From the NCBI RefSeq assembly GCF_013377785.1, contig NZ_JABXWT010000008.1, positions 81,482 through 145,481 on the forward strand: a DNA stretch of 64,000 nt. Reading direction: 5' to 3'. The stretch is from Ruegeria haliotis (GTDB taxonomy: Bacteria > Pseudomonadota > Alphaproteobacteria > Rhodobacterales > Rhodobacteraceae). The translations under genes were made by a program, and so were the position numbers. This document shows, in pieces, positions 1 through 8,814 of this stretch; the stretch's first letter is position 1, and the number at the start of each line of letters is the position of its first letter. The notes under the pieces are model-generated. The model was not told the origin of the DNA and made no database searches. It saw nothing but the letters and a program-made list of their open reading frames with translations.

Positions 1-690
1 TCCCAAAAAGCGCGCGTGAACGGAGACTGGTTGGTCCCGCTTCAGGAAGGCATGTCCAATCGCCAGGCGATGGCAGTTGGTACGGCAGGGTTCACGGCAA
101 TGCTTGCCGTTCTCGCGCTGGAGGATCACGGCCTGAAACCAGGGGATGGCCCGGTGCTGGTAACCGGAGCTGCGGGTGGCGTGGGATCAGTTGCCACCGC
201 GATCCTTGCCAAGCGGGGATATGAGGTTGCTGGCGTGACGGGGCGTCCCGAGACTGCAGGATACCTGCAATCCCTTGGGGCGCAGACAATTGTGCCGCGC
301 GAGGAGCTTGCTGAGACTGTCAAGCGGCCGCTGGAGAAGGAAACCTGGGCGGGCTGTATTGATGCGGTTGGCGGAGACATGCTCGCCCGCGTCCTGGGTC
401 AGATGAAATACGGTGGTTCTGTTGCTGCCGTCGGTCTTGCGGGGGGTGCACAGCTGCCGGCTACGGTCATTCCCTTCCTGCTGCGTGGCGTGAATCTGCT
501 GGGTATCGACAGCGTTATGCAGCCTTACGGTAATCGCCTCCGGGCCTGGGAGCGTCTGCAAAGGGACCTTCCGTTAGAGAAGTTGGAGGCCATGATTCAG
601 CCGGCAACTTTGTCGGATTTGCCGCTGCTTGGCTCCAACATCCTGAAGGGACATGTCAAAGGGCGGGTTGTTGTCGATGTGAACGCTTGA
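1..690 (+). CDS. acuI: Acrylyl-CoA reductase AcuI-like (YhdH/YhfP family), 5' end missing
   Basis: This is a zinc-free medium-chain dehydrogenase/reductase of the YhdH/YhfP quinone oxidoreductase family. Roseobacter AcuI reduces toxic acryloyl-CoA to propionyl-CoA with NADPH, for example after DMSP cleavage. The reading frame is open from base 1 and reads SQKARVNGDW, a typical internal segment, so the N-terminal third lies outside the window; the GTG at 16 is internal. The nucleotide-binding motif VTGAAGGVGSVA and the C-terminal KGHVKGRVVVDV are present. Family identity is firm. The acrylyl-CoA substrate is an inference from the best-studied members. Confidence 0.85.
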   Translation, partial: SQKARVNGDWLVPLQEGMSNRQAMAVGTAGFTAMLAVLALEDHGLKPGDGPVLVTGAAGGVGSVATAILAKRGYEVAGVTGRPETAGYLQSLGAQTIVPREELAETVKRPLEKETWAGCIDAVGGDMLARVLGQMKYGGSVAAVGLAGGAQLPATVIPFLLRGVNLLGIDSVMQPYGNRLRAWERLQRDLPLEKLEAMIQPATLSDLPLLGSNILKGHVKGRVVVDVNA

Positions 691-773
691 TTGGCAGTTT
701 GCTCAGATGCTGAGATAGGTGGCATAGAGCTTCACGCGAGACCTGCTAGTCGCATTTGGGTGTATCTTGCGAG

Positions 774-1685
774 CTATGTACGCGTTGGGCCGCTTTTGCC
801 GTGCGGCTCAATGCGCTTTTGTTTTGAGCGCTCTTCGAACAGGAAATCTCTGAAGGCCCTGACATCTTTCTTTTTCAGGGAGCTCTTGAGGCAGACGACA
901 TAGAAACCCAATCGAGGATCGAGGCTGCCTTCAAACGGTGCCACAAGCTGCCCCTTTTCAAGTTCTGACAGCAGCAGGGACCGGTGGCCCATGATGACCC
1001 CGGCACCGCTGATCGCCGCTTCGACCAGTGCGTGTTCGCTGTCAAGGCAAGGGCCATGCTCCTGTTCCGCATTCAATTGGATGCCTTGGCAGGAAAACCA
1101 GTCCGTCCACTCTTGATAGTCCAGGTAGTGAAGCAGGGTCGCGTGCTCCAGGTCCTTGATGGATTGGATTGGCAGAACAGGGCTGAAGAAGGGGATCAGA
1201 TCGGCGGACATGAGGCGTTTGCATTCCACATCCGGCCAGTCCCCGAGGCCGCGCCGGACGGAAATGTCCACGTTCAGGGTGTCCAAATTTGCCGGGCGGA
1301 CAGTGTGCTGGATGTTCAGATCAACTTCCGGGTGTTGCAGCATGAAGTTTCCGAGCCGTGAAGACAGCCAGCGGGCGCCGAATGTCGGTGTTACACTGAC
1401 AGAAACGGATCTTCTGGAGGCTCGGGCAGAAAACTTCTCAGCTGCGTTGCGGATCCGGTCAAATGCGGGCCGAATGTCCGCCAGAAGTTCATAACCTTCC
1501 TTTGTCAGCGCTATGCCGCGTCCTTCCCGGGTAAACAGTTTTACATCAAACCATTGCTCCAGCTGTTTGATCTGATGACTGATGGCCGTCTGAGTGACTG
1601 ACAGCTCTTCCCCCGCATTGCTGAAGCTGAGCAATCTTGCCGCAGATTCAAAGGCGCGAAGGGAGTTTAGAGGGGGGAGCTGCAT
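774..1685 (-). CDS. LysR-family transcriptional regulator, GcvA type
   Basis: A 303-residue LysR regulator. The N-terminal winged helix-turn-helix (about residues 5-64) has the GcvA-type pattern LPPLNSLRAFE...LSVTQTAISHQIKQLE. The rest is a periplasmic-binding-like effector domain with SVSVTPTFGARWLSSRL. It is divergent from the FrhB-like gene at 1845, separated by about 160 bp, so that gene and the regulator itself are the likely targets. The effector cannot be read from sequence. Confidence 0.9.
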   Translation of the reverse strand: MQLPPLNSLRAFESAARLLSFSNAGEELSVTQTAISHQIKQLEQWFDVKLFTREGRGIALTKEGYELLADIRPAFDRIRNAAEKFSARASRRSVSVSVTPTFGARWLSSRLGNFMLQHPEVDLNIQHTVRPANLDTLNVDISVRRGLGDWPDVECKRLMSADLIPFFSPVLPIQSIKDLEHATLLHYLDYQEWTDWFSCQGIQLNAEQEHGPCLDSEHALVEAAISGAGVIMGHRSLLLSELEKGQLVAPFEGSLDPRLGFYVVCLKSSLKKKDVRAFRDFLFEERSKQKRIEPHGKSGPTRT

Positions 1686-1844
1686 TTCATTTACGTCTTA
1701 TCATGAGAATAGCTCATACCTACCAAGCCAAATCTCAATTGTAAACTTTCTGGTGTTCCTTAAATTGAAGGGGAAGTCGTAAGCTTGTGTTGAGGCAAAA
1801 TGAGACATTCTCATGCGTTCAACCTGAAGATTCTCGAGGGTCAC

Positions 1845-3104
1845 ATGGCAACAGATGCAATTTCACCCAGCATTGAGACCATTGTCAAAAAGGGTCTGTG
1901 CACTGGCTGCGGTCTTTGCGCAAGTATTGCAGAGAACGCTTTGGAGATGAAAATCACCTCCGCCGGGCGGATCCGGCCAGTGGTAAAAGAGAAAGTTTCA
2001 GATGAGCAACTAAAGGCAATTCATGCGGTTTGCCCTGGTTTGCATGTCACTGCGCCTGATCCAAAAGTTGCTGGTCCTAACGGCAAAAACCACCCGGTCT
2101 GGGGACCCATCCGAGACATGAAGCGTGGCTGGTCATCTGATCCAGCGGTCCGTTTTCGCGCGGCAGCAGGAGGGACATTGACGCAGTTTGGCATTCACCT
2201 CCTTGAGACCGGAAAAGTCGATGCCATCGTTCACGTGCGTACGTCGAAAGGTAATCCGATGTTGAGCGATGCACATGTCAGCACCACGCGCGAAGAAGTC
2301 ATCGAAGGGTCCCAGTCGCGCTATGGTCCAGCCGCACCTCTGGTAAATGTCCATAAACTGCTGGACGAGGGAAAGCGGTTCGCCGTTATTGCCAAGCCTT
2401 GCGACATAGCTGCCATTCGCAATCTCCAAAAATCCGACCCGCGCGCGAAAGAGCAAATCCCTTATTGTCTGACACTGTTCTGCGGTGGTTATGCAAGTGC
2501 GCTAACCCCTCCGAAAATCGCCCGGTATCATGGTGTCGAACCTGAAAATGTCGCGGTCTTCCGGTTCCGCGGCAACGGATGGCCCGGGCCACTGCGGGTG
2601 GAGAGCAAGCAGGGCGAGATCTTTGATCTCGGCTACGAAGACTCCTTCGACAAAGAAGATCTGCCATGGACGTACGACGTTCAGTTCCGGTGCAAGATCT
2701 GCGCCGACGCGATCGGAGAACAAGCTGATATTTCCAGTCCGGACGCATGGGTTCTGAAAGATGGGGTGCCAATATACGATGAAGCCCCAGGGGTAAATCT
2801 TCTGATTGCGCGGACTGAGACCGGAGAAAAGCTCCTCAATGAAGTTATCGCATCCGGTGAGATGGAAACGGCTCCTTTCGATATGCAGGAAATGGATGCC
2901 ATGCACGCGAGTCACCTGCCAAGGAAACTGCAGTTTCCTGGACGGCATCTGGGTGTGTGGCTCGCTGGTCAGCCAATCACAAGCTTCCGTGGTTTTAGGT
3001 GGTGGAAAGCTCTGTTGAGAGGTGGTCTGTTAGAAAATTTCAAAAGTATGTATGGAACCTGGAAGCGTGTCCGCCGCGGAGACAACCTTGAACCGCTGGA
3101 CTAA
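1845..3104 (+). CDS. FrhB-like coenzyme F420 hydrogenase/dehydrogenase beta-subunit family protein
   Basis: An iron-sulfur flavoprotein-like protein of 419 residues. The start ATG at 1845 has GAGG just upstream; an in-frame ATG at 1800 would add 15 residues but lacks a clear ribosome site. An N-terminal CTGCGLC motif (Cys 19, 22, 25) suggests a 4Fe-4S site. The FrhB N and C domains follow, with further cysteines in FRCKICADAIGEQADI near the C-terminus. FrhB relatives transfer electrons between flavin, Fe-S and a low-potential partner. Bacteria of this kind are not known for F420-dependent hydrogenases, so the partner is unknown. It stands alone, divergent from a LysR gene. Confidence 0.75.
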   Translation: MATDAISPSIETIVKKGLCTGCGLCASIAENALEMKITSAGRIRPVVKEKVSDEQLKAIHAVCPGLHVTAPDPKVAGPNGKNHPVWGPIRDMKRGWSSDPAVRFRAAAGGTLTQFGIHLLETGKVDAIVHVRTSKGNPMLSDAHVSTTREEVIEGSQSRYGPAAPLVNVHKLLDEGKRFAVIAKPCDIAAIRNLQKSDPRAKEQIPYCLTLFCGGYASALTPPKIARYHGVEPENVAVFRFRGNGWPGPLRVESKQGEIFDLGYEDSFDKEDLPWTYDVQFRCKICADAIGEQADISSPDAWVLKDGVPIYDEAPGVNLLIARTETGEKLLNEVIASGEMETAPFDMQEMDAMHASHLPRKLQFPGRHLGVWLAGQPITSFRGFRWWKALLRGGLLENFKSMYGTWKRVRRGDNLEPLD

Positions 3105-3297
3105 TCCCTCAAGAACAATCTTTATTGAGTATAACCTGGTGTGCGAGATCTCCCCGCGCGCACTGCTCAATGGCTGCATTCGCTCTTCAGAACGTGGACA
3201 TTGGGTCTTTTCTCTAGGGCATGACGGCACTTTCTTAAGTTGGTTGGTGTGGAACACAAGCGTGACGAATCCGGTCTAAGTCGATTGATGGTGGAGT

Positions 3298-3567
3298 CTA
3301 TGAGCTTAATGGGCTCCACTGACTGCTTTTTGATGCCCGGGTTTCGGCGGAAATCCCGTGGAGCTCAGTATTAAATGCCTCAAACGGTCCCTCGGGGTCG
3401 ATCAGGACAGAGTAGGTTTGCAAAGTACCCGCGTCACTGACAAAACAAAGCCCGATCTGGCAGATGCTACCGATAGATTTGCCCGCTGTTTCAACGTCCA
3501 ACGCAATAAACCGAAAAAGCCCGGTTGGCGGCGTTTTAAGATGCTCAAATTTGTTCAACATATCCAC
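3298..3567 (-). pseudogene. Truncated DnaQ-like 3'-5' exonuclease fragment
   Basis: The 89-residue frame contains FIALDVETA followed by ICQIGLCFV, the Exo I region of DEDDh exonucleases (DnaQ/PolC epsilon type). It then continues to ELHGIS, which normally precedes the second half. After that the frame turns into unrelated residues and stops, so the Exo II and Exo III motifs are absent. A complete domain needs about 160-180 residues. The fragment lies in a gene-poor stretch beside a recombinase remnant, consistent with decay. Confidence 0.6.
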
Positions 3568-3699
3568 CTTTTGGGTGCCCTACATCTGACGGAATTCCTC
3601 AAACCTCGCGGCCAGGTCAACAATTGAGCACCCTACTGTTCGCGGGTCAAATGGGTCTAGGCAAGTCATTATCCCTCTCAAGGAATACAGCCTGCCAAA

Positions 3700-3807
3700 A
3701 TGACGCTTCTGCTACTGCTTTGGCATACCAAGATGGATAGCACAGTGAGATATCTGGGAGTCGAATTGGAAGATGCGCTCGCGATTTCGGAGGTCCTTGA
3801 AACCTAA
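3700..3807 (+). pseudogene. C-terminal remnant of a tyrosine recombinase/integrase
   Basis: Reading from 3700 gives a short frame with LWHTKMDSTVRYLGVELEDAL and a stop at 3805-3807. This matches the C-terminal region of phage-type integrases, where LLGHTK...STVRYLG carries the active-site Tyr followed by a short acidic tail. The upstream catalytic Arg/His/Arg region is not present, and the usual Gly before His has become Trp. About 35 codons remain. With the DnaQ fragment it marks this stretch as a site of old insertions and deletions. Confidence 0.6.
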
Positions 3808-4247
3808 GTCTTCGGGCCGCTCGACATGGACAGCCCCTATGCGGTCAACAGACGCTGTGCCGTCACTTTGTTGCTCGTGCAAACTTTCCCGTCGAATGTC
3901 AACTTCACCGCTGACGCCAGACTCGTCCGGGTATCGCCTCGTTGCCCGATACCTTTCTTTTGCGACGGTTTTGTTGCTCGATAGAGAGCAGCTTTCTTTC
4001 AAGATCGTTCATCTGAGACAATACAATCTCGCCCGCCTACATCAGGCGATTAACATGCACCCACCGGTCCATTAACTCACATCAAATATGACCCGAAATA
4101 TAGGCCCCGGACACGTTCAAATCCAAACGTGAGCACCGAGCGCCGGTTACCGTGGCAACACCCCCAAGACAGATATGTGTTGATGTGGTAATGCTTTAGC
4201 ATTGTCTAAGTATCTTCGGAATTAAACCGATTGGTCGGGAAACCACT
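3808..4247. other. Non-coding stretch before the cytochrome/SoxC cluster
   Basis: About 440 bp follow the recombinase remnant. I see no convincing gene, RNA or repeat here. The last 100 bp must hold the promoter of the gene at 4248. No strong Shine-Dalgarno sequence stands before that ATG. Confidence 0.4.
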
Positions 4248-5510
4248 ATGGCGCGCCTCTTCAAAGTGATGATCCAAGCTGCCGTCTGCGCAGTTATACT
4301 GATCATTTTTTTCTTCTGGCTGTGGGCCGTACCCAGTGTTGAGCATCGCCCGATCTCGACCGATGCCGAAACCATCGCTCGGGGAAAATATCTGACCGCG
4401 GCCGGGGACTGCACGTCTTGCCACACGACCAAGGACGGAGCCGCGTTTGCGGGCGGGCTCAAGCTTGATACCCCGTTTGGTGGAATATATGCGGCGAATA
4501 TCACCCCTTCTGAAAAGGGTATCAAAAGCATGACCTCGGCTGAGTTCTACCAAGTTCTCGCTTATGGCTCTTATGAAACTTTTCGGCCCCTCTATCCTGC
4601 AATGCCGTATCCGTCATACCACTTGGTAACACGCTCAGATTCCGATGCGATATTCGCGTTTCTGATGACCCTGACGCCAGTCGACAAAAGCGTTCCAAGA
4701 AACGAATTGAGTTTTCCCTTCAATATTCGACAGCTCGTGCTTTTCTGGAATGTACTCTTTGCGGAGCGAGGGCCATACGAGCCAAATATGTCCCGAGATG
4801 TGGTTTGGAACCGCGGTGCCTATCTGGTCGAAGGACTGGGCCATTGCGGTGCCTGTCACACGCCACATAACATCTTTGGCGCCGCTGAGCATGACCGGGC
4901 GCTGGCCGGGGCACCGCTTGCAGACTATGAAGCGCCCGATATTCGGTCCCACGCACTGAAACAACGCGGATGGAATGCTGAATATCTGACCGAATTCTTC
5001 AAAACTGGCACGGGTCCTAAAGGTACCGCATTCAAGGAAATGTACCTGGTGGTGAAGAATTCGTTGTCGCAGTTGACCGATGAAGACCGGCTCGCCATTG
5101 CCACCTATCTTCTGGATCTGCCATCAACGCCAGGGGCAGATGGCAACGTCACTCTGGTCGCCGCAGAAGGCGATACGGCAGACCCGTATCCAGAGGGACG
5201 GACACTGTTTTTGAACAATTGTTCGATGTGCCACGGCCCGCGCGGCAAGGGAGTGAAAGATGGCGCGCCACCTCTGGCAGGGAATTCCACGCTCGCACAG
5301 GTCGGCGGCCGCAATATGCTCTATGCAATCGTTAACGGATTTCCTGACCCCAGATCCGTCCCCAATTCCAGTCCGATGCCAGCCTTCAAGGACCGTCTGA
5401 CCTCGACGCAGATCGCGCAATTAGCCAATTACCTACGTCACACCTTCGCGGCTGAAACACCCAACCTGCCAAAGTTTACCGAGGCCGATATCGAGGCAAT
5501 ACTGAAATAG
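4248..5510 (+). CDS. Membrane-anchored three-haem cytochrome c (alcohol dehydrogenase cytochrome subunit type)
   Basis: A 420-residue protein with an N-terminal hydrophobic segment (about residues 7-27, AVILIIFFFWLWAV) and three CxxCH haem-c sites: CTSCH (55-59), CGACH (200-204) and CSMCH (325-329). This resembles the cytochrome c subunits of gluconate/alcohol/fructose dehydrogenases, which pass electrons from a periplasmic dehydrogenase to quinone or the terminal oxidase. No such dehydrogenase is adjacent; the next gene is a SoxC-like sulfite dehydrogenase 38 bp downstream. Electron transfer from that enzyme is therefore a reasonable inference. Confidence 0.85.
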   Translation: MARLFKVMIQAAVCAVILIIFFFWLWAVPSVEHRPISTDAETIARGKYLTAAGDCTSCHTTKDGAAFAGGLKLDTPFGGIYAANITPSEKGIKSMTSAEFYQVLAYGSYETFRPLYPAMPYPSYHLVTRSDSDAIFAFLMTLTPVDKSVPRNELSFPFNIRQLVLFWNVLFAERGPYEPNMSRDVVWNRGAYLVEGLGHCGACHTPHNIFGAAEHDRALAGAPLADYEAPDIRSHALKQRGWNAEYLTEFFKTGTGPKGTAFKEMYLVVKNSLSQLTDEDRLAIATYLLDLPSTPGADGNVTLVAAEGDTADPYPEGRTLFLNNCSMCHGPRGKGVKDGAPPLAGNSTLAQVGGRNMLYAIVNGFPDPRSVPNSSPMPAFKDRLTSTQIAQLANYLRHTFAAETPNLPKFTEADIEAILK

Positions 5511-5548
5511 GTGCCGCCGGCCGAGACCCGGGAAAAGTGGATTTTGAC

Positions 5549-6880
5549 ATGAGTGATGATCAAGACAAGCAGGCAAAAAGCAATATCAAGGTGACACGAC
5601 GCTGCTTGTTGACGGGTGGTGTCGGTGTGGCCACTGGCACTGCGGCCACTTTGGTTGCCGGGCTTGGCGCCGAAGGCGCAGCGGCCGGTCCCTTGGATCG
5701 CCCATGGGCGACCGAACTGGGCGATCCGGTCGGCACGAATCCCTACGGCCACCCGTCATCATTCGAAAAGACAGTGATCCGTCGCCCGACCCCAACTGAA
5801 TATTCACCGAAGGGCTATGTGCCGCCAATGAATGAATCCTCCTGGACCGGGACGCCGTTACAGGATCTGCGCGGGATCATCACCCCCAACGGGCTATTCT
5901 ATGAACGATCCCACGGTGGTTATGCAGACATGGATCCCGCAAACCACAAAGTGGTCATTCACGGGCTGGTCGACCGCAACCTTGAACTAAGCATGGAGGA
6001 TCTGCGCCGCTTTCCCACAGTCACCACGTTCAGGTTTCTTGAATGTTCTGGCAACAGCGATCTGATCTGGGGCAAGGCAACGTATGGCGGGCAAGAAACG
6101 TCACCATATTTGACCGCGCAGGACATTCACGGCCTCCTCAGTTGCGCAGAATGGACCGGCGTGCGGCTGTCCGACCTGTTGCGTGAAGCAGGGGCCGATA
6201 CAGTAAGGGCCAAGTGGCTGATCGTCGAAGGCGCAGATTCCGGAGCATTGGCCCGTAGTTTGCCAATGGCACGGGCGCTGGACGATTGCATCCTTGCCTT
6301 TGCACAAAATGGCGAAATGCTGCGCCCCGAACAGGGGTATCCGGTCCGGCTGCTCGTGCCGGGTTGCGAAGGTAATCTGAACATCAAATGGGTGCAGCGG
6401 ATAGAGGTGACCGACCAGCCCCTGTTTGCGACCTTTGAAACCGGCCTTTACACCGATCTGCAAAAGTCCGGCAAGGCGTGGATATCCTCGCTTGTGATGG
6501 AGGCCAAATCGATCATCACCTTCCCGTCGGGTGGTCAGTCCCTGCCTGAAAAAGGGTTCTACCAAGTTCGGGGCATCGCCTGGTCTGGACGCGGGAGAAT
6601 TTCGCATGTGGATGTGTCGCTCGATGGCGGCCGCAACTGGACCCAAGCACAACTGACCGAGCCGGTGATGTCGAAGTGCCTGACCGAATTCACCATGCCC
6701 TGGAGATGGGACGGGAGCGAGACGCTTATTATGAGCCGTGCCACTGACGAAACCGGCTATACTCAGCCTTTCGTTCAACAGATCGTCGAAGCGCGCGGAA
6801 AATTCTCAGAGTACCACAATAACGGCATCCAGACATGGCGGGTCGAAAGCAATGGCGAGGTGTATAATGCGCAGGGGTAA
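5549..6880 (+). CDS. soxC: SoxC-like sulfite dehydrogenase molybdopterin subunit, copy 1
   Basis: A sulfite oxidase-family molybdenum enzyme, about 443 residues. A twin-arginine signal (VTRRCLLTGG) directs the folded protein to the periplasm. The molybdenum-binding Cys lies in RFLECSGNSD (about residue 166), followed by the dimerisation domain with HVDVSLDGGRNW. In Sox systems SoxC with SoxD oxidises sulfane sulfur; relatives oxidise sulfite. The ATG at 5549 is preferred because GGA sits 7 bases upstream; a GTG at 5537 is possible. The stop overlaps the next cytochrome gene, implying coupling. No soxXYZAB genes are in the window, so the electron donor is uncertain. Confidence 0.85.
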   Translation: MSDDQDKQAKSNIKVTRRCLLTGGVGVATGTAATLVAGLGAEGAAAGPLDRPWATELGDPVGTNPYGHPSSFEKTVIRRPTPTEYSPKGYVPPMNESSWTGTPLQDLRGIITPNGLFYERSHGGYADMDPANHKVVIHGLVDRNLELSMEDLRRFPTVTTFRFLECSGNSDLIWGKATYGGQETSPYLTAQDIHGLLSCAEWTGVRLSDLLREAGADTVRAKWLIVEGADSGALARSLPMARALDDCILAFAQNGEMLRPEQGYPVRLLVPGCEGNLNIKWVQRIEVTDQPLFATFETGLYTDLQKSGKAWISSLVMEAKSIITFPSGGQSLPEKGFYQVRGIAWSGRGRISHVDVSLDGGRNWTQAQLTEPVMSKCLTEFTMPWRWDGSETLIMSRATDETGYTQPFVQQIVEARGKFSEYHNNGIQTWRVESNGEVYNAQG

Positions 6881-7556
6881 CCTGATTTTCTGGGCCATTC
6901 TATCACTGATGGCCCCGGGGTTGGCTGTTGCCCAAACCCCCGACTGCAATGATCGTCCCTTGTGTCTTGGCCGAACTATCACCGAGGCAGATCTGGCGGT
7001 TTGGTCTCTTAACGTTTTCCCCGATGGAACCGGGCTTTCCGATGGGATGGGCAACGCTGAAGAGGGTCGTCAACTATTTAGAGACAAATGCTCAGCCTGC
7101 CATGGAGAAAAAGGCGTTGGGCTAAAGGTCCTACTGGATCGCGGTGCATTTCCCACCCTTGTCGGTTCGACACCACCCTTAACCGACACTGAAGAATGGC
7201 CCGCGAAAACTGTGGGTAGCTATTGGCCGTATCCCACAACTTTCTTTGATTATGTCCGCCGTGCCATGCCCTTCGCAACAGCCCATTCGCTAAGCGACAA
7301 CGAGGTCTATGCCATTACTGCGCATATCCTGGTGCTGAACGACATCCTACCCGCAGGAGCAACCCTGGATCGCGACAGCCTGATGCAGGTGACAATGCCT
7401 AATGTCGATGGTTTCATTTGCGATGCCCGTCCAGATGTGTTCGCACCTCGTTGCATGTCGAATTGTGCTGTACCAGACGATGCCGGTGTCTTGATCGGAT
7501 CCGGCGAGAGCTATGGAAAACCGGTTCCGATAACGGATTGCATGGTACTAAAATGA
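6867..7556 (+). CDS. SoxD-like monohaem cytochrome c, copy 1
   Basis: A 229-residue exported cytochrome. Starting at ATG 6867 gives a signal peptide (MRRGNLIFWA...LAVAQ). A CSACH site lies at residues 75-79, followed by SYWPYPTTFFDYVRRAMP, a stretch typical of SoxD and SorB-like partners, with a distal Met in that region. Classical SoxD has two haem domains and is longer; here one haem is seen. A C-terminal extension has extra cysteines (FICDARP, RCMSNCAV). It overlaps the SoxC stop by 14 bp, so it is probably the electron acceptor of that enzyme. Confidence 0.8.
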   Translation: MRRGNLIFWAILSLMAPGLAVAQTPDCNDRPLCLGRTITEADLAVWSLNVFPDGTGLSDGMGNAEEGRQLFRDKCSACHGEKGVGLKVLLDRGAFPTLVGSTPPLTDTEEWPAKTVGSYWPYPTTFFDYVRRAMPFATAHSLSDNEVYAITAHILVLNDILPAGATLDRDSLMQVTMPNVDGFICDARPDVFAPRCMSNCAVPDDAGVLIGSGESYGKPVPITDCMVLK

Positions 7557-7641
7557 TTGCCAGAGGGCTTTGACACAAAATTTTAGAGATTGACGCTTAT
7601 GGCGTTGGTGCCGAAGTAACGAACGTGCAAGCAGTTGAGGC

Positions 7642-8187
7642 TCACAAACTGTCCGAAGTGACGAGCTCGGCCAACATACTCAGAACCCCAACCTCTGCCT
7701 CATGGACAGACTGTGACTCGGCGGCACAAGCATCCTCAATGATCTTCACAGGATAGTTGCGTTCAAACGCTTCTCTGACCGTCGACGACACACATAAGCT
7801 CGTTGAAACGCCACAAACGTACAGCGTTTCACCAGGCCTCAGGTAACTGGGGAGTGCCGACTGAAAAGCCGAAAGACGATAGCGACGAAGCAGAATGTCG
7901 TCTTTCAGACGGGCGACATCGGAAGCAAGCTCAACACCCGGCGAGCCAAACTGGCAAGCCCCGGCTTCACCCAGCATGGTGCTTAGTTGGCTCTCTGCGG
8001 GAAGGCAGTGTTCATCAATCGCAATATTGACGAAATAGACTTGCCAACCTTTGTCCCGAGCAATTGCCGTACTTGCGTTGAGTTTTTTGATGACGCCTCG
8101 GCGCGCAACTTCGGGATAGGCGATCGCGGCCTTTCCGGTCTCGGTCACCATGTCGTTGATGTAGTCAAGTGCAATAAGTGCGGTCAT
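7642..8187 (-). CDS. Cysteine hydrolase (isochorismatase-like family)
   Basis: A 181-residue isochorismatase-fold hydrolase. An Asp is present in ALIALDYINDM near the N-terminus and the nucleophilic Cys in CGVSTSLCVSSTVREA. The usual catalytic Lys region reads ILLRRYRLSAF, so its identity is less clear. Relatives hydrolyse nicotinamide, N-carbamoyl compounds, ureidoacrylate or isochorismate. The start at 8187 gives MTALIALD, the usual N-terminus; longer starts add unlikely residues. It is transcribed alone and convergent to the cytochrome genes. Substrate unknown. Confidence 0.8.
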   Translation of the reverse strand: MTALIALDYINDMVTETGKAAIAYPEVARRGVIKKLNASTAIARDKGWQVYFVNIAIDEHCLPAESQLSTMLGEAGACQFGSPGVELASDVARLKDDILLRRYRLSAFQSALPSYLRPGETLYVCGVSTSLCVSSTVREAFERNYPVKIIEDACAAESQSVHEAEVGVLSMLAELVTSDSL

Positions 8188-8598
8188 GGTTACTCTCAGT
8201 AAATGTTTGGACTTTTGTAGAGTTTTGGATGCGAGGTTAGGGTGAAACATGAACGGATGATAGTGGAGCGGGTTCTGTCGCAAATGTTGAACTGCGCTTT
8301 GTGAGACGGGACCCTTATCTCACGCGCGTTGAGTTTAGCCAGGAATCTGACCAAGATGTGCGACTTGGTATTGTCCGGTTGGACTAAAATCCCGACGCGG
8401 AATCATTCAAGATCAACATAGCATCCAGAAAATTGGATATTATCGACTTCGGAGGCGGAGCAGCGTGCACGTAGCAGGTGTCGACGACATTATCTGTGCT
8501 GACTCAGGGCCACCACCCACGGATGCCTATTGATACGGCTCCGCCGTCCCACATCTATCGGTGCAAAGAGACTCTTTATTGCCAGTTTTTGCCGCTGT
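8188..8598. other. Gene-poor stretch between the cysteine hydrolase and the agmatine deiminase remnant
   Basis: About 410 bp. The first part should contain the promoter of the cysteine hydrolase. I see no convincing gene or structured RNA. It may include scarred DNA left by rearrangements linked to the nearby IS6-family element. Confidence 0.4.
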
Positions 8599-8814
8599 TC
8601 AGATGGCGGGCACCTGTTGGGTTATGCAATGTACGCCTCCTCCTCCGCTGGCGATTATGCGACCTGACGCGCCAAGCACTTTATGCTTTGGGAACGCGTC
8701 CTGAATGATGCTGAGCGGGCCGTCATCTTCGGATGATTTGCCCGATACAGGGACCACAACAGCACCGTTGCAGATGTAAAAGTTCATATGAACGACTTTG
8801 GCACTGGTCAGTGG
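8599..8814 (-). pseudogene. C-terminal fragment of an agmatine deiminase/peptidyl-arginine deiminase-family gene
   Basis: Minus-strand reading from the IS edge at 8814 gives VVHMNFYICNGAVVVPV and later ASGGGGVHCITQQVPA, ending at the stop 8599-8601. This is the C-terminal block of AguA-type deiminases, including the catalytic Cys of GGGGxHCIT. Intact enzymes convert agmatine to N-carbamoylputrescine and are about 350-370 residues; only about 70 remain. The frame runs into the insertion element, so the N-terminal part has been lost by insertion plus deletion. Confidence 0.7.

Noticed and set aside
6101..6778. 225-codon minus-strand frame within soxC
   Set aside because: Antisense shadow of a Tat-exported molybdoenzyme gene.
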